Assembly: GCA_013115135.1 (NCBI GenBank)
Contig: JABANP010000092.1
Coordinates: forward strand, 62,001-126,000
DNA length: 64,000 nucleotides
From: Perkinsus olseni
Taxonomy: Eukaryota > Perkinsozoa > Perkinsida > Perkinsidae
Reading direction: 5' to 3'
The notes under the pieces are model-generated. The model was given only the letters and a program-made list of their open reading frames with translations, made no database searches and was not told the DNA's origin. Positions 23,974 to 34,179 of this stretch are shown piece by piece. The translations under genes were made by a program, and so were the position numbers. Positions within the stretch are counted from its first letter, which is position 1; each line of letters starts with the position of its first letter.

Positions 23974-24550
23974 GTCGGTACGTGACTCTTATCGACGGTG
24001 AGAGTTGAATTCGTCTGTACCGGAGAGCCTACCGTTTTCGAGCTCTCTACCTCCATTGCCATCATCGTGATTCGGAGTTGGTCATTAAGGTCGTCACTAT
24101 CGCTCTCGAGTGGTCATATTTATCACTTTGGCATGCTTCCTATTGCCTTTCTAACGTTGCTGTTTATCAAGTCTTTGCCACTGCATTGATGAATGATGAA
24201 GTCTTGATGGAAGATGTCCGATATTACCGGATAGATAATCACGTTGTATCACTACAGTTGTGACGATGTGCGTGAGAAATTAGCATCTGTTGCGCTACTC
24301 GACCGAAGGCTTGCTCAGCACGTAGGAAAACTCGTCTTGTAGCCACATAAAAAATTGCTTAACGTGGTATGAATTTCATCCGATGAAACTCGAAAGACTA
24401 GAAAACTGAGATCCTGCGCAGCGAATGAATATTCGAGGTCGCTAGCTGAACTCGTAGAATACTTCTAATACCAACACCCAATGTCGACCGGGGCAAGTCT
24501 GGAGAGCTGATAGCAGGCCGCTACACTAAGTAGAGTCTACTTCCTCACCT

Positions 24551-24682
24551 GTTGTAACCGAATATTCTGAATCAGATGGATTTTCTGCTGCCTTCGTCAA
24601 ATGCAAAAGCATCCTTAATATGAGCGAACAGCGGCCTTGCTCCCTCCGCAAAAGCCACGCCGGCAGCCGCTAGCTCTGCAAA
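24551..24682 (-). pseudogene. Relic first exon of the array membrane protein
   Basis: Aligns by eye with the first exon of array copy 3 (48213 downward): AELAAAG and similar residues, then the FxFD region, then the same 3' end ATTCAGAATATTC and a donor ACAACAG/GTGAGG. The start codon is lost (ATG to TTG) and an indel within the LRQQKVHQ region puts a stop codon in frame. No second exon was found next to it. It lies 5 kb from copy 1, separated by two unrelated genes. Confidence 0.6.
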
Positions 24683-24699
24683 ACCCCTTTTGTGAAGTG

Positions 24700-25390
24700 C
24701 GAACTCAATTAAAGCTAAGCAGGGAATCATCTTCATCGCCGGCACCACCACCCCCGGGTTAAAAGTGAATGGTAAAGCTAGATTAAGTTCATTGGCGGAG
24801 CCAGCCGCGAGCTAGCAGCAGGTACAGCCATGAACAGATAGCTGTGATGACGGCGGACCCGAGCTTAGCCCAGCCCTCCGGTCCCTGGATGTGGAGGTAG
24901 TATACTCGGGACTTCTGAGTCGACCCAGACCGGGTATTTAGTCGAACAGTGTACAGCACTGTTGTTCAAAATCTTCGCCGTGGGCTTTACTGATTCGACC
25001 TGCGCAGCTTCGATTGGGGCATTCGGGCGGTTCGCTACTGGCGAACGCCATATCATGTCCTTGCGGAGGCCTCGCGTCACGTCACCCCGGAAATGGCCCT
25101 CTTCTTCATTTCGTTCGTAGGATCTTACAATAACAACAACAGTCTACGGTTACTCAGCTGCAGAACTGTCGTGGATCAGTTTACTGGAATAGAAGGGCGA
25201 GATGAAGTATTACAACGTACGCGTAGCTTGTGCGCCCAACTAAGCGGTCACGTTCCGTCTATCGCCACGGGGTGACGCGCAGGCAGCGGCAGCTGAGCGG
25301 CGCTAGCTTAGCTGCGGATACCTTAGCTTCGCTGAGTTAATCAGCTGAGGATTAGGGAGGCTACCAACAACGTATGATCTGGATCGGATC
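24700..25390. other. Stretch without a recognised gene
   Basis: No coding signature, repeat or RNA gene recognised between the relic exon and the chitinase-like gene. Confidence 0.4.
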
Positions 25391-25453
25391 ATGCAATGTG
25401 AGAGAACAGATCGAAGCGTTTTGTCTGGACTAGTTGTCCGTTGTGTCGCCATC

Positions 25454-26640
25454 ATGAGGGCCTCGAAGCAGCTCCTGGGCCTTTGCATCCTCTTCCAGCT
25501 CGTCACTTCCGGGAATCCTACGAAGGAGCAGAGGAAACCATGCCTTACACCACCCACAACCACATCGCCCCTCGGCAAAGGTTTAGAGATCTATACACAA
25601 GTGGCCCTGGAGTTCGACGGGGTTGACCACTCCGAAATGGATTCGTATGTCGATAAAGTTTTGATGAATGGTACGAGGAACTTCATTCTGCATAACTACA
25701 GGCTCCATGATAGCATGATCGTTTTCGACAAGACGTTTTCCCAACTTGATGATTGGGATAAGTCCAGGTTCATGTCCCTGAGAGAGCGAGTAAAAGCGAA
25801 GGGGGGTAAAATAGTGGCCTCTTTGTGGTGGGGTCCGGACCATGTTTCGTTCAAGGACTTCGACAAGGAAACTTTCCAGAGCAGTGTGCGGAAATTTGTA
25901 GAAATCTACCCCGTGGACGGCTTCTCGGTGGCATTGGAGCGGTTTGACGGGGATCACCTCCTCATTATGGGAGAGCTTATCGCAACTTTCAAGAAACTGG
26001 GGATGACGTTCATGACGAAGTGAGTTACCACGTCAGGAGTCGTTTACGAAAACGCCGCTCAGTCCAGATCAGACTACGACATTGTCGTAACGACATCGCG
26101 TTCCGCTTTATTTGTCCAATCAGGTGCAACTATTATGACTGGCATCGAGCTCTCACGGAGACTGGAGTCCCGAAGATGGCTGATTTGAATGTCATTAGTC
26201 TCGAGCCCAGGTTTGACGACGAAGTTCCGGATGCCGAACGAGGTCTGTTCCTCACGGACGCTATCGCAGAGAAGGCCATTAAGAGCGCTACCAAGGCTGG
26301 AGTACAGACGGACAAGCTCATCCTCGGAGTAAGTGGCCGGTTTGTGGACTCGACCTTATCCGCATTGATCGGAGTCCGCAGTTCCTTGATTACTCAGATG
26401 AGTTCTGCTGCTAGGACCTACGACAAATCTGCCGACCCGGGTGCCACATCTCTCACTGGGTATATCAACGTAGTTGAAGAATTCGGTGCTGACCCCGACG
26501 GCGATGGCACGGTTTTCGGTCCTGATGGCAGACTTTATTATTTCTACTCGCAAGCCAGAGCGCTCGGTAAGGTCAGATTGGCGAAGAGATATGGTCTTCA
26601 CGGTGCTATGGCGCCACAGGTAGCGGAACGGTGGTACTAG
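25454..26640 (+). CDS. Secreted chitinase-like (GH18-fold-like) protein, one intron
   Basis: Exons 25454-26019 and 26124-26640 join in phase 2 to give about 360 aa. The ATG at 25454 is preferred because it begins a signal peptide (MRASKQLLGLCILFQLVTSG); an in-frame ATG lies upstream at 25391. The fold order suggests a glycoside hydrolase 18-like barrel: a beta-strand with GGKIVASLWWGPDH, a strand with YPVDGFSVALERFDGD where GH18 enzymes have DGxDxDxE, then MADLNVIS, and a late block RLYYFYSQARALGKVRLAKR followed by GLHGAMAP. The acidic catalytic motif is not preserved, so this may be a lectin-like or non-catalytic member. A decayed paralog lies at 54059-55361. Assignment is by eye and could be another TIM barrel. 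Confidence 0.6.
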
Positions 26641-28430
26641 ATGATGACGGTCATGTAAATAACCATTATGTCATAATCTCCTGATGACGAGATCTCATTC
26701 CGTCATATCTCGCTCCTGATCTGAATTCTTCGGATTTACGGGCTTTATTCCTTCCTCTTGTCAACCTGGTTGACTCAAGCAAGCTTGACTTGGTACACTG
26801 GTCGAGTTTGCCTGGCTCACTGACCCGCCAACTGACTCGGTGGCTTAGCTGCAGTCGCTGAGGTATGCGTTGGCTTCATTTATCCATTCTTACAGCAGGA
26901 TTAGAATTTTCAAGAAGATTTTTTCATAATAGATGAGGCGGGTTGAGCTGTTGATAGTAAAGTGTGGACTTTGAGGTGGTGCAGGGAAAACGTCTAATCG
27001 TCCGATTGTCTTTTCGGCTTCGAGGATCTGCAGGGACTGTCAAGGGCTTTGAAGTCCCCAGTTCAACTTGGCAAGTTGGAAGATCCTAGAATCGAACGTG
27101 AGGGAAAAATTATGATTTTGGAGCAACCTGCAAGAGGTCAGATGACTGCGCAGACGACACTGTTACTTGCCGCTGCTCTCAGCAGCAATTTCGACAGGAG
27201 TAGAAGGGAGATATCATCCATTCGGTCCAATCGAAGAGACCCTGTGAGGAGCAGTTGCACACGACTGACCGTCTCGCTCAATGACCCCGTCCCTCTAAGG
27301 GACTCCCTTACCTAAAGTAAGTTACATATTGATTGACCTTTGTTGGAGGCTCTGGGACAGCTTGACGTCTCCCAGGTCTCGCGGGCTCATCGTGCCCTAG
27401 CAAGTGTCGCATGTCTGCTGCTATGAGTTGCATCATTGGCAGGATACTGGTGAGAGCACAGCATGACATGCTGAGCATGTCTGTCCTGAAGCTCGCTACG
27501 GTATAGGATGACGCCGCAGCTGTTTACACAAACTCACAGGCATGGTGGAGTCTCACAATTTGTGAGTCACAAACTAATCTTAAATAAGCCCTTAAGAACG
27601 TGACCTAGTGAAACGAACAGAGTCCTTTACTCGCCTTGCTTAGAAAACTACCGTCAGTTGTTTGCTCCTGCACCGGAAGGCGTGGGTCAAGTGGACAACA
27701 GGCATGACCCACCGTGGGTCACCCACGGTCTTTATGATGAAGATTTTATCCGACCGAGGTCAGGATACCCTGCGCTACTAGTTATCGGTTCACACAACGA
27801 GTAAGACATCTCCCTTCGTGCTAAGTCAAACAAACCTGGTTACTACTGCGTGGAAACCATCTTGAACGTGAGGATTCTTAACTTGAGGCTGCGTTCAAGT
27901 GACTTGAAACTTACACCTCTTCCTCTTAGTCAAACGATCTTACCTGAGTTTTCGAGTAGTTTACTCTTCTCACTCGAGCGAGGGGTTAGTTTTATGATGT
28001 TAAAGATATACCGCTAGAGGGCAGATCAGTCAGCCTCTTACCGCTAGTCAGCAGTCGCTAGTCAGCAAACAATCTCGACAGGCGTACGACGCGTGGTCCT
28101 CGGTCACCGACTAGGTAACCGAATTTCGGTTCGATCCAATCGGTTACGATCCTCTAAAGAATTGTTGTACACAATTATTCGTCTCGCTCGACGTCTCCTC
28201 TCCCCCACTAGCCAACCTTACCTATTGAAGTAGATGCAACTTGAGTACGACTGTGAACGGCTCGTGTTGAGTTATATAACCTAACACAGTACAATGCAAT
28301 GCCGCCTAGAATTTCTGGGACTCGTGACCCAAGTCCGGCTCAACTAAAATCAGCTGGCTTCTCGGAAATCAAGAGATGAACGAGTTCCCTAGGGAAGATC
28401 AGTCGATCTCGCCTGCCTCTGTTCAATAGG
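26641..28430. other. 1.8-kb stretch without a recognised gene
   Basis: Contains a perfect 19-bp palindrome (27711-27729) but no supported gene. Confidence 0.45.
27711..27729. repeat. 19-bp perfect palindrome
   Basis: ACCGTGGGT-C-ACCCACGGT. It overlaps a second palindrome, GACCCAC-C-GTGGGTC, immediately to its left (27706-27720), so the two hairpins are mutually exclusive. Confidence 0.6.
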
Positions 28431-28436
28431 CCATCA

Positions 28437-29306
28437 TCAGCATGGAGCTGTCGAGGTTGATGATCTCATCAGTAAAGTGAGAAGGCAATGGCCGCAACGG
28501 CTCGTATACACGTATGGAGGTTCAGAGCATATCCACCAAGTCCGCGCTATCTTATTCTTGTTGAATCTCGGCGCATTGAGCCCCACGTGATAGAGGACCA
28601 ACTCACCATACTCGTCGCCTGGAGCAGTAGTGGCTACCACCACATCAGCAGTCACGAACCATATATTATAGAGATCGGCCGTGACACCAGTGCACTCGAT
28701 CGTACGCATTTCTCCCAGACCATCCCAGACGTATATGCTCTTCCCACCATCATCAACAGCAGCCACCCTGAGCTCGTCTCCATAGCGAGTAACGTCGAAG
28801 CATGAAGTCGTCACAGGCGTGTACTCCAACCGTCTTACTAAGCGCCATACTTTGGTGAACACGTTAAGCTCCCACAACAACGAACCACCATCATCGCTAG
28901 GGGCAATCATGTACGCGCAATCATAACCCAGACTGACGTGATTATACACTCCGAGCCACCGCGGTACCGGATTTGGTACGTATTCCACGCGGCCTCCCTC
29001 CCACTTAATTTCAATACGGTGATCAGAATCTCCGCCAACCCATACATAGAATTTGTTGGGTTCATCCGCGTTGCATTCACCGCAGAAGAACTTCACTTCA
29101 CCGTCGTCGTCGGGGATGACGAAGCCCAAAGGATCTCTCTTCCCTATGTACTGCATTACAAAGTAACGCAGCTCCAGAGGTAGTGATGCATCCTCAAATT
29201 TCCTATTCGTAGTCTTCAAATCAACAGCGAGGTTGAAGAGACCTTGTCGCGCCATCTCAGCCTCCGAAAAAAACTGCTTGAGTCCACCGAATATTGTACT
29301 GTCCAC
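28437..29306 (-). CDS. Uncharacterised intronless protein, 289 aa
   Basis: The longest uninterrupted host-like ORF in this part of the window. It starts MDSTIFGGLKQFFSEAEMAR and has no signal peptide. The centre is rich in aromatic residues, Asp and Val, with repeated strand-like blocks (KFFCGECNADEPNKFYVWVG; VYNHVSLGYDCAYMIAPSDD; LRVAAVDDGGKSIYVWDGLG) that suggest a beta-propeller. A CxxC pair (CGEC) is present. It is adjacent to, and on the strand of, the membrane-protein array, whose tail is also propeller-like, but no clear sequence relation was seen. Function unknown. Confidence 0.65.
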   Translation of the reverse strand: MDSTIFGGLKQFFSEAEMARQGLFNLAVDLKTTNRKFEDASLPLELRYFVMQYIGKRDPLGFVIPDDDGEVKFFCGECNADEPNKFYVWVGGDSDHRIEIKWEGGRVEYVPNPVPRWLGVYNHVSLGYDCAYMIAPSDDGGSLLWELNVFTKVWRLVRRLEYTPVTTSCFDVTRYGDELRVAAVDDGGKSIYVWDGLGEMRTIECTGVTADLYNIWFVTADVVVATTAPGDEYGELVLYHVGLNAPRFNKNKIARTWWICSEPPYVYTSRCGHCLLTLLMRSSTSTAPC

Positions 29307-29383
29307 TTAACAAAATCCGACTACTATCATCAAGAACCGAGTGGTGTCATAAACGCTTCGATCGTTGATACTCAGTCAGGCCT

Positions 29384-29596
29384 CTAACTTAGAGGCTCTA
29401 AGATGGAGTGGGAAGCGCGAAGAGCTTCAACCTTCTTCAGCGTGCGCATATACTGACGTCTCTCGCTCCCTCCAATGGGTGCTACTCGGAGAGAATCTTC
29501 GCCACTATGTGCTGCAAGAATCGACCAGGGCTCATTAATGAGCCCAATTGACCGACTGAGAACGCAAATCCGTAGGACTAGAGTAGAGAAGATCAC
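29384..29596 (-). CDS. Hypothetical small ORF, 70 aa
   Basis: Short minus-strand frame with plausible composition (SGEDSLRVAPIGGSERRQYM) between the 289-aa gene and array copy 1. No family and no splice evidence. It could be a fragment of a larger gene. Confidence 0.22.
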   Translation of the reverse strand: MIFSTLVLRICVLSRSIGLINEPWSILAAHSGEDSLRVAPIGGSERRQYMRTLKKVEALRASHSILEPLS

Positions 29597-29726
29597 CTTG
29601 AAAAGATAAGTTTTAAGCTAGAATGAGCGGGTTTATAAAAATACCAGTGCCATAATGGCAGTAACGTGACGACGCTGAGGTGCTACCAACGAGTAATCGC
29701 CCCTTTGTCACAGAAGGAACTTGAAC

Positions 29727-32700
29727 TTATTTTTCTAAAAACTTATTAACTTCTTCATTAATCCTAAAAAGGTCGGCTCGTTGGTCTTTTCCCAGGCCAG
29801 AGACGACGATGGAATCTTCTTCTCGTCCTTGAGTGTTGACAGCAGCGATGGCGGTATATCGCTGTACCTCCGGTAGTGTGAGGTGGGTGATGGTCCTCCT
29901 ACCATCAGCCATATTCCAAATATCAATATTACCCGACGTCATTAATACCAACACACCGTACCTTCTACTAAAGGCGATGCCACTTATCACATCAGCAGCC
30001 GACGATTGACGATCATCATAGTCGCCGATCTTCGCCTTACGACGCCATTCACCATCACCATCAACTTCCAACAGATATAAAGAATTATCAGGAGTAGACA
30101 CAGCCAAACTCCCTTCTCTAATATATGCTACTTTCACGACCGCAACCGGTAGCTTCCAAAGATTCGGCAGTAGCGCAATTGAGCAAACGGTCGGTGCCAT
30201 TAGCGACCATCACGTCCTCGCCGATACTCAGAAACATCACTCGGACTGAGTACAGAGCAAGGCAACCGAGGCCAGAAAAGATATGCCATCAGTTGCTACA
30301 GCTGAACCGTTGTTAGAAAAACCCAAACCAATAGGGGTGAAGAACGGCGGGAAACCGGCCGAGCGTTCTCCGGCCGATGCAGCCTTGAAAACCGGGCCTG
30401 GCAGGTCCGTACCGGTGGGAACATCAGCGCACACCAGAGCCCACCAGATAAAGTCTGAGCGAAAAACGAATCCGTCAAAGGAAGCAGGCAGACGATGAAC
30501 TCACCCAACAGTCCACACGGCAGAAATAATCGCTGAGACCTGCTTGTAGATCGACCAAGGGCGGAGACGATAATGGGTGATGTTCTTAGGGCGATCGGGG
30601 TGACGGTACTCACAAGGCTTGAGGATGACCTTCGGGCTGTCCACGCAACTGGAAAAGGAAGCTTAGTCTAGGAAGGGGAGGCGACCATCATCTCACCGGC
30701 TGGACTTGCCCTTGCCAGCCTTGCGCTCCTTCACAAATTCCTCGACATTTTCACCAAATTCATCAACCTGTTCTCGAACAATACTAGGATCAGTTACCTA
30801 TCGCCGTTGAGGAAATGCAAGAGAGCAAGTGATGCAAGTGATGAGACTCACCCCCTTGAAGCAGGACTCTTGCCAACGATCCTCTGGGGACGGCCGTTGT
30901 CCGTAATGTGCCTCCACCCACTCACCTGAGTGCTCCACTGTCACCACAAAAAGCCAACTTTCGCGGACTCACCAATTTTGCTGTGGCGGATCGACGCCCC
31001 TCGACCCTCTTCCATCAAGGCCAACTGCGAGTCCTTTCTGAGGGAGCAAAAGTCCCCACACCATCAACAGAACGATACCGCAACTTGTTTCCTGCCGACC
31101 TCTTCTCAGCGGAAGAAAAACTGTCCTGGTCAGTAAAGGGTTTAACGCCGAGCATATTTCTTTATCCTCTTTTTCGACCAGGTCATCGTCCAAACGGTCC
31201 ACTTCTCGTCGGCACTCGGGAGGGCAATAACCGTCGTTCCTTTCGAAGTCCCACTCGTAGTCGCTAGGCCTCCTACTTCCCTGAATCCACAAGAAAACTG
31301 AGTCGGAGGTTCAGTTGGAAGTCACGGGATTCTCCATCGCTATATGCTAGTCACGCAATATTTATTTGCAACTCATCATAATAATGTCAAACGTGTACAA
31401 TTCTGTGTTCGCTTGAAAAATTCCGATCGGAGAGGTCAGAGGCCACTTATGAGTATCCGCTGGAAGATTCCTAGACCGACGACATATAGCTCCCAATGGT
31501 TCATCTCCATGCCTAAAGCGTAGCCCTAGCATGCACGACCATCACCCTGTCGTCATTCACCATCCGTTCCCCACTTCCTGTGCGTCTGGTCCCAATAAGC
31601 GGGTTTTCTTTTAAATTAAAATGAGCAAGTGGCATCTTGCCCGCGCTGCAAAAGACTTACATCGATTCCCCCTTCCGTCATCTCGTGGCGAACAAAACCG
31701 TGGAACGGGTTCTCATGCAGGAGAATATCTAACGCACGCAGAAGGATAGGCGTACAGATATACCGCCATTGAAGAGCCCACCTGACGTCATCCGGACGAT
31801 ATTGAACTTGCCAGGCAAGACTTCAGTGGCCTCCAACCCTTGCAGGACCAGATAGTAATACCAGAGGCAGTGCAGGGCGATGGACGCCAGGGCTGTGTCT
31901 TCACCTGAACGGCAAAGGCGAGAACTCATGGAAGCGTTCTCTGATGCACTCGATAACTACGGAAATCAAAGATGGCACGAGAATGACTGAGGAAATGGTA
32001 TAAAGGCTGCCTCATTTTTCCAAAATTTGCATGTGGCATTCTTTTCCCGACTGTATACCTCCCTCGAACTTCGAAGCCTCGTGTGCGGTTGCAACGACAA
32101 TCTTCCTCCTCACAGGGGAGTACTCAACATTAGCCAGATCCCCTCTCCCACGCTCACCTATGGACGTCTGCCCCGCGTAGTCCAGAGTGGCGGCGGCTGC
32201 TGCAGATAGGGGCGTCAGGTAAGCCAGGACCAGCATAACGATGAGCTCGTTGTAGCTCTCGAAAGTAAGATTCATCCTCAGGTGAAGCATCGCCGCGGTG
32301 GCGATGACGACAACGAACGCCCAGGCGGCCCAGACCTCGCGATCTCCCATCATAGTAGACCTGACAGATGAACCGTTGAGGAAATGCAAGATACGACGAG
32401 AGTGCAAGATGCTCCTCACCCTAGCGCGAAATCGGCGAACGTCAATAGCATCTGGTTGTTGGCCAAGACCATGAACACACGGGCGTAGGCGTCGTAGCCC
32501 TGCCAGGATTTTTGAAGACGCTGGAAAAGGGAAAAATGCGACACAGTATACCTGAGGAGCATCGATCCGGTACCGCAGAGCCTCGAGCCAGTGAGCCCCT
32601 CACTTATCATCCTCTGCGTGGTCCATCATACCGTTCTTCCCAACATCTCGGGCGTCCTTCCGACTCGACCCCTCGTGGGCAGTCCGTCGCTGTGATAGTC

Positions 32701-33717
32701 GCCGGACGACCGGGATACGAAAAATCGATTTTATTGGGTTGCACTCGAACCTCTGATAGGAAGACCAGGATGCAAGGTGAGAGTACCCCACTCCCAACGT
32801 CCCAACAACAGCAGCCCCGACCTCGGCGGCACAAGACATGGTCTAGCTTTGACACAGCCAAGACGACAGAGAGGAGGCACCCGCGACAGGAGCAACTAAT
32901 GGACTCGGGGCCTCAACTCTTCGCCGCATCAACAAGACAGCCACAGGAGAATCTTCCCCCTCACTCACCTCGATGGTGTCAGCGGCATTGGCGATGTCAG
33001 AGGTCTTCGGTAGAGGAAGCCTGACGAGTGTGACGATGGTCTACTCGAAAGGGACGTGGCCACCGATCTCGACCCTACCGGAGCCATCGTGTGAGCAGCT
33101 TGACTTCGAGGGACTGGGCAACGATGGAGGCGTGAAGGGCGAAGCAGACAGATAGTAAAAGAAGTACAGTACTGGCAGCCAAGTTGAGAATCCTGAGGAA
33201 TAAAAATAGACGACTGCAGGGATAGAACCCACGCCCTTCTAATTGGAAGAGCGACGCCGTAACCCACTAGACTGGTCAGATGATACTCACCAGATGAACC
33301 ATAGCCACGACGGGACTTCCTTCGGTTGAGGTATATCAGGTGGTATCATACCACAATAAATAGAGTGAACACTCACAGCAAGAGCCACCGAGTTGACAGT
33401 AAGGTACGTGTCCATCCTGGAGATAGTCAGACCAAAAAGATCTCTCAAATCCTCACGATACAAATCAATCTGAAAGAAGAACGCCTCAACCCGCGTCTCA
33501 GCGACAGCGTTGACGCCCCAGAGCACCACTGTAGTACTCAGAAGGAATGCGGCTAACCTGCCTGGTCAATTCGCATATCCTGGACTTGATGGACCGCCCA
33601 TTGCCGCAGCGTTTGATCCAATACGAAGGCGGCCTTGTTATAAGAGAACAACGCCCCTGCTGAGGAGCCGGCCAGAGCAGCGACCCCCGCGACTGTTGCT
33701 GCAGCTGCGGTTGCCAT
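29727..33717 (-). pseudogene. Array copy 1: multi-pass membrane protein with propeller-like tail, frameshifted 3' exon
   Basis: Many exons on the minus strand. Exon 1 (33717-33558) begins ATAAATVAGVAALAGSSAGA after Met and contains FSYNKAAFVLDQTLRQ. Exon 2 (33528-33291) reads YREDLRDLFGLTISRMDTYL and exon 3 (33192-33079) begins ILNLAASTVLLLLSVCFALH; their phases agree. Later exons hold further membrane segments (ALASIALHCLWYYYLVLQGL; AWAFVVVIATAAMLHLRMNL; ELIVMLVLAYLTPLSAAAAA) and QKSWQGYDAYARVFMVLANN. The 3' exon encodes a beta-propeller-like tail (SLAVSTPDNSLYLLEVDGDG). Compared with copy 2 it has three single-base homopolymer gains, near 30155, 30232 and 30275, that break the frame, and a different C-terminus. 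Resembles an uncharacterised protist membrane family. Function unknown; pseudogene status assumes the indels are real. Confidence 0.62.
33212..33277 (-). other. tRNA-like sequence in intron 2 of array copy 1
   Basis: Minus strand: an A-box-like TCTAGTGGGTTAC, an anticodon-arm-like hairpin CGCTCTTC/GAAGGGCG, and a B-box-like GGGTTCTATCCC. The acceptor arms do not pair and the anticodon loop is not standard, so it is probably a tRNA pseudogene or tRNA-derived repeat. It has the same strand and position as in copy 2. Confidence 0.45.
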
Positions 33718-34179
33718 GATAATCTATTATACAAATTAAAAACAATCTTACATGCAGATCATTACAAAAATATCAGACCAATCATAAAATTATTAAATTA
33801 GCAATTAGCAATAATTTGACCTTTTCTTGATGATCTTCATTCAAGATTCTTCTAATAAGATTCAATAATGATGTAAAAACAATTATCAAATCGTATCAAA
33901 ACAGTCTTTACTGGAGATGATACGTCCCAAGCCGCCGCCATCGTCAACGCAACAATCAACATTTATCAGATTCGAAACTGGACACTAACAAGAAGGAGGA
34001 GGAGAGATAGACAACGGTCCACCATCATTGGTGTTGAACGGGTGGGACCGCTGTCTTGCCCAGAGAACGGGGCATTACTAAAGTTTAATAGAAAATCTAC
34101 GATCCCAATAACAAGGGACATCGCGGGTTAGAATATCTTAGCTTCACCATGGCAAGATACGGAATAGGTTCTTACGTAC

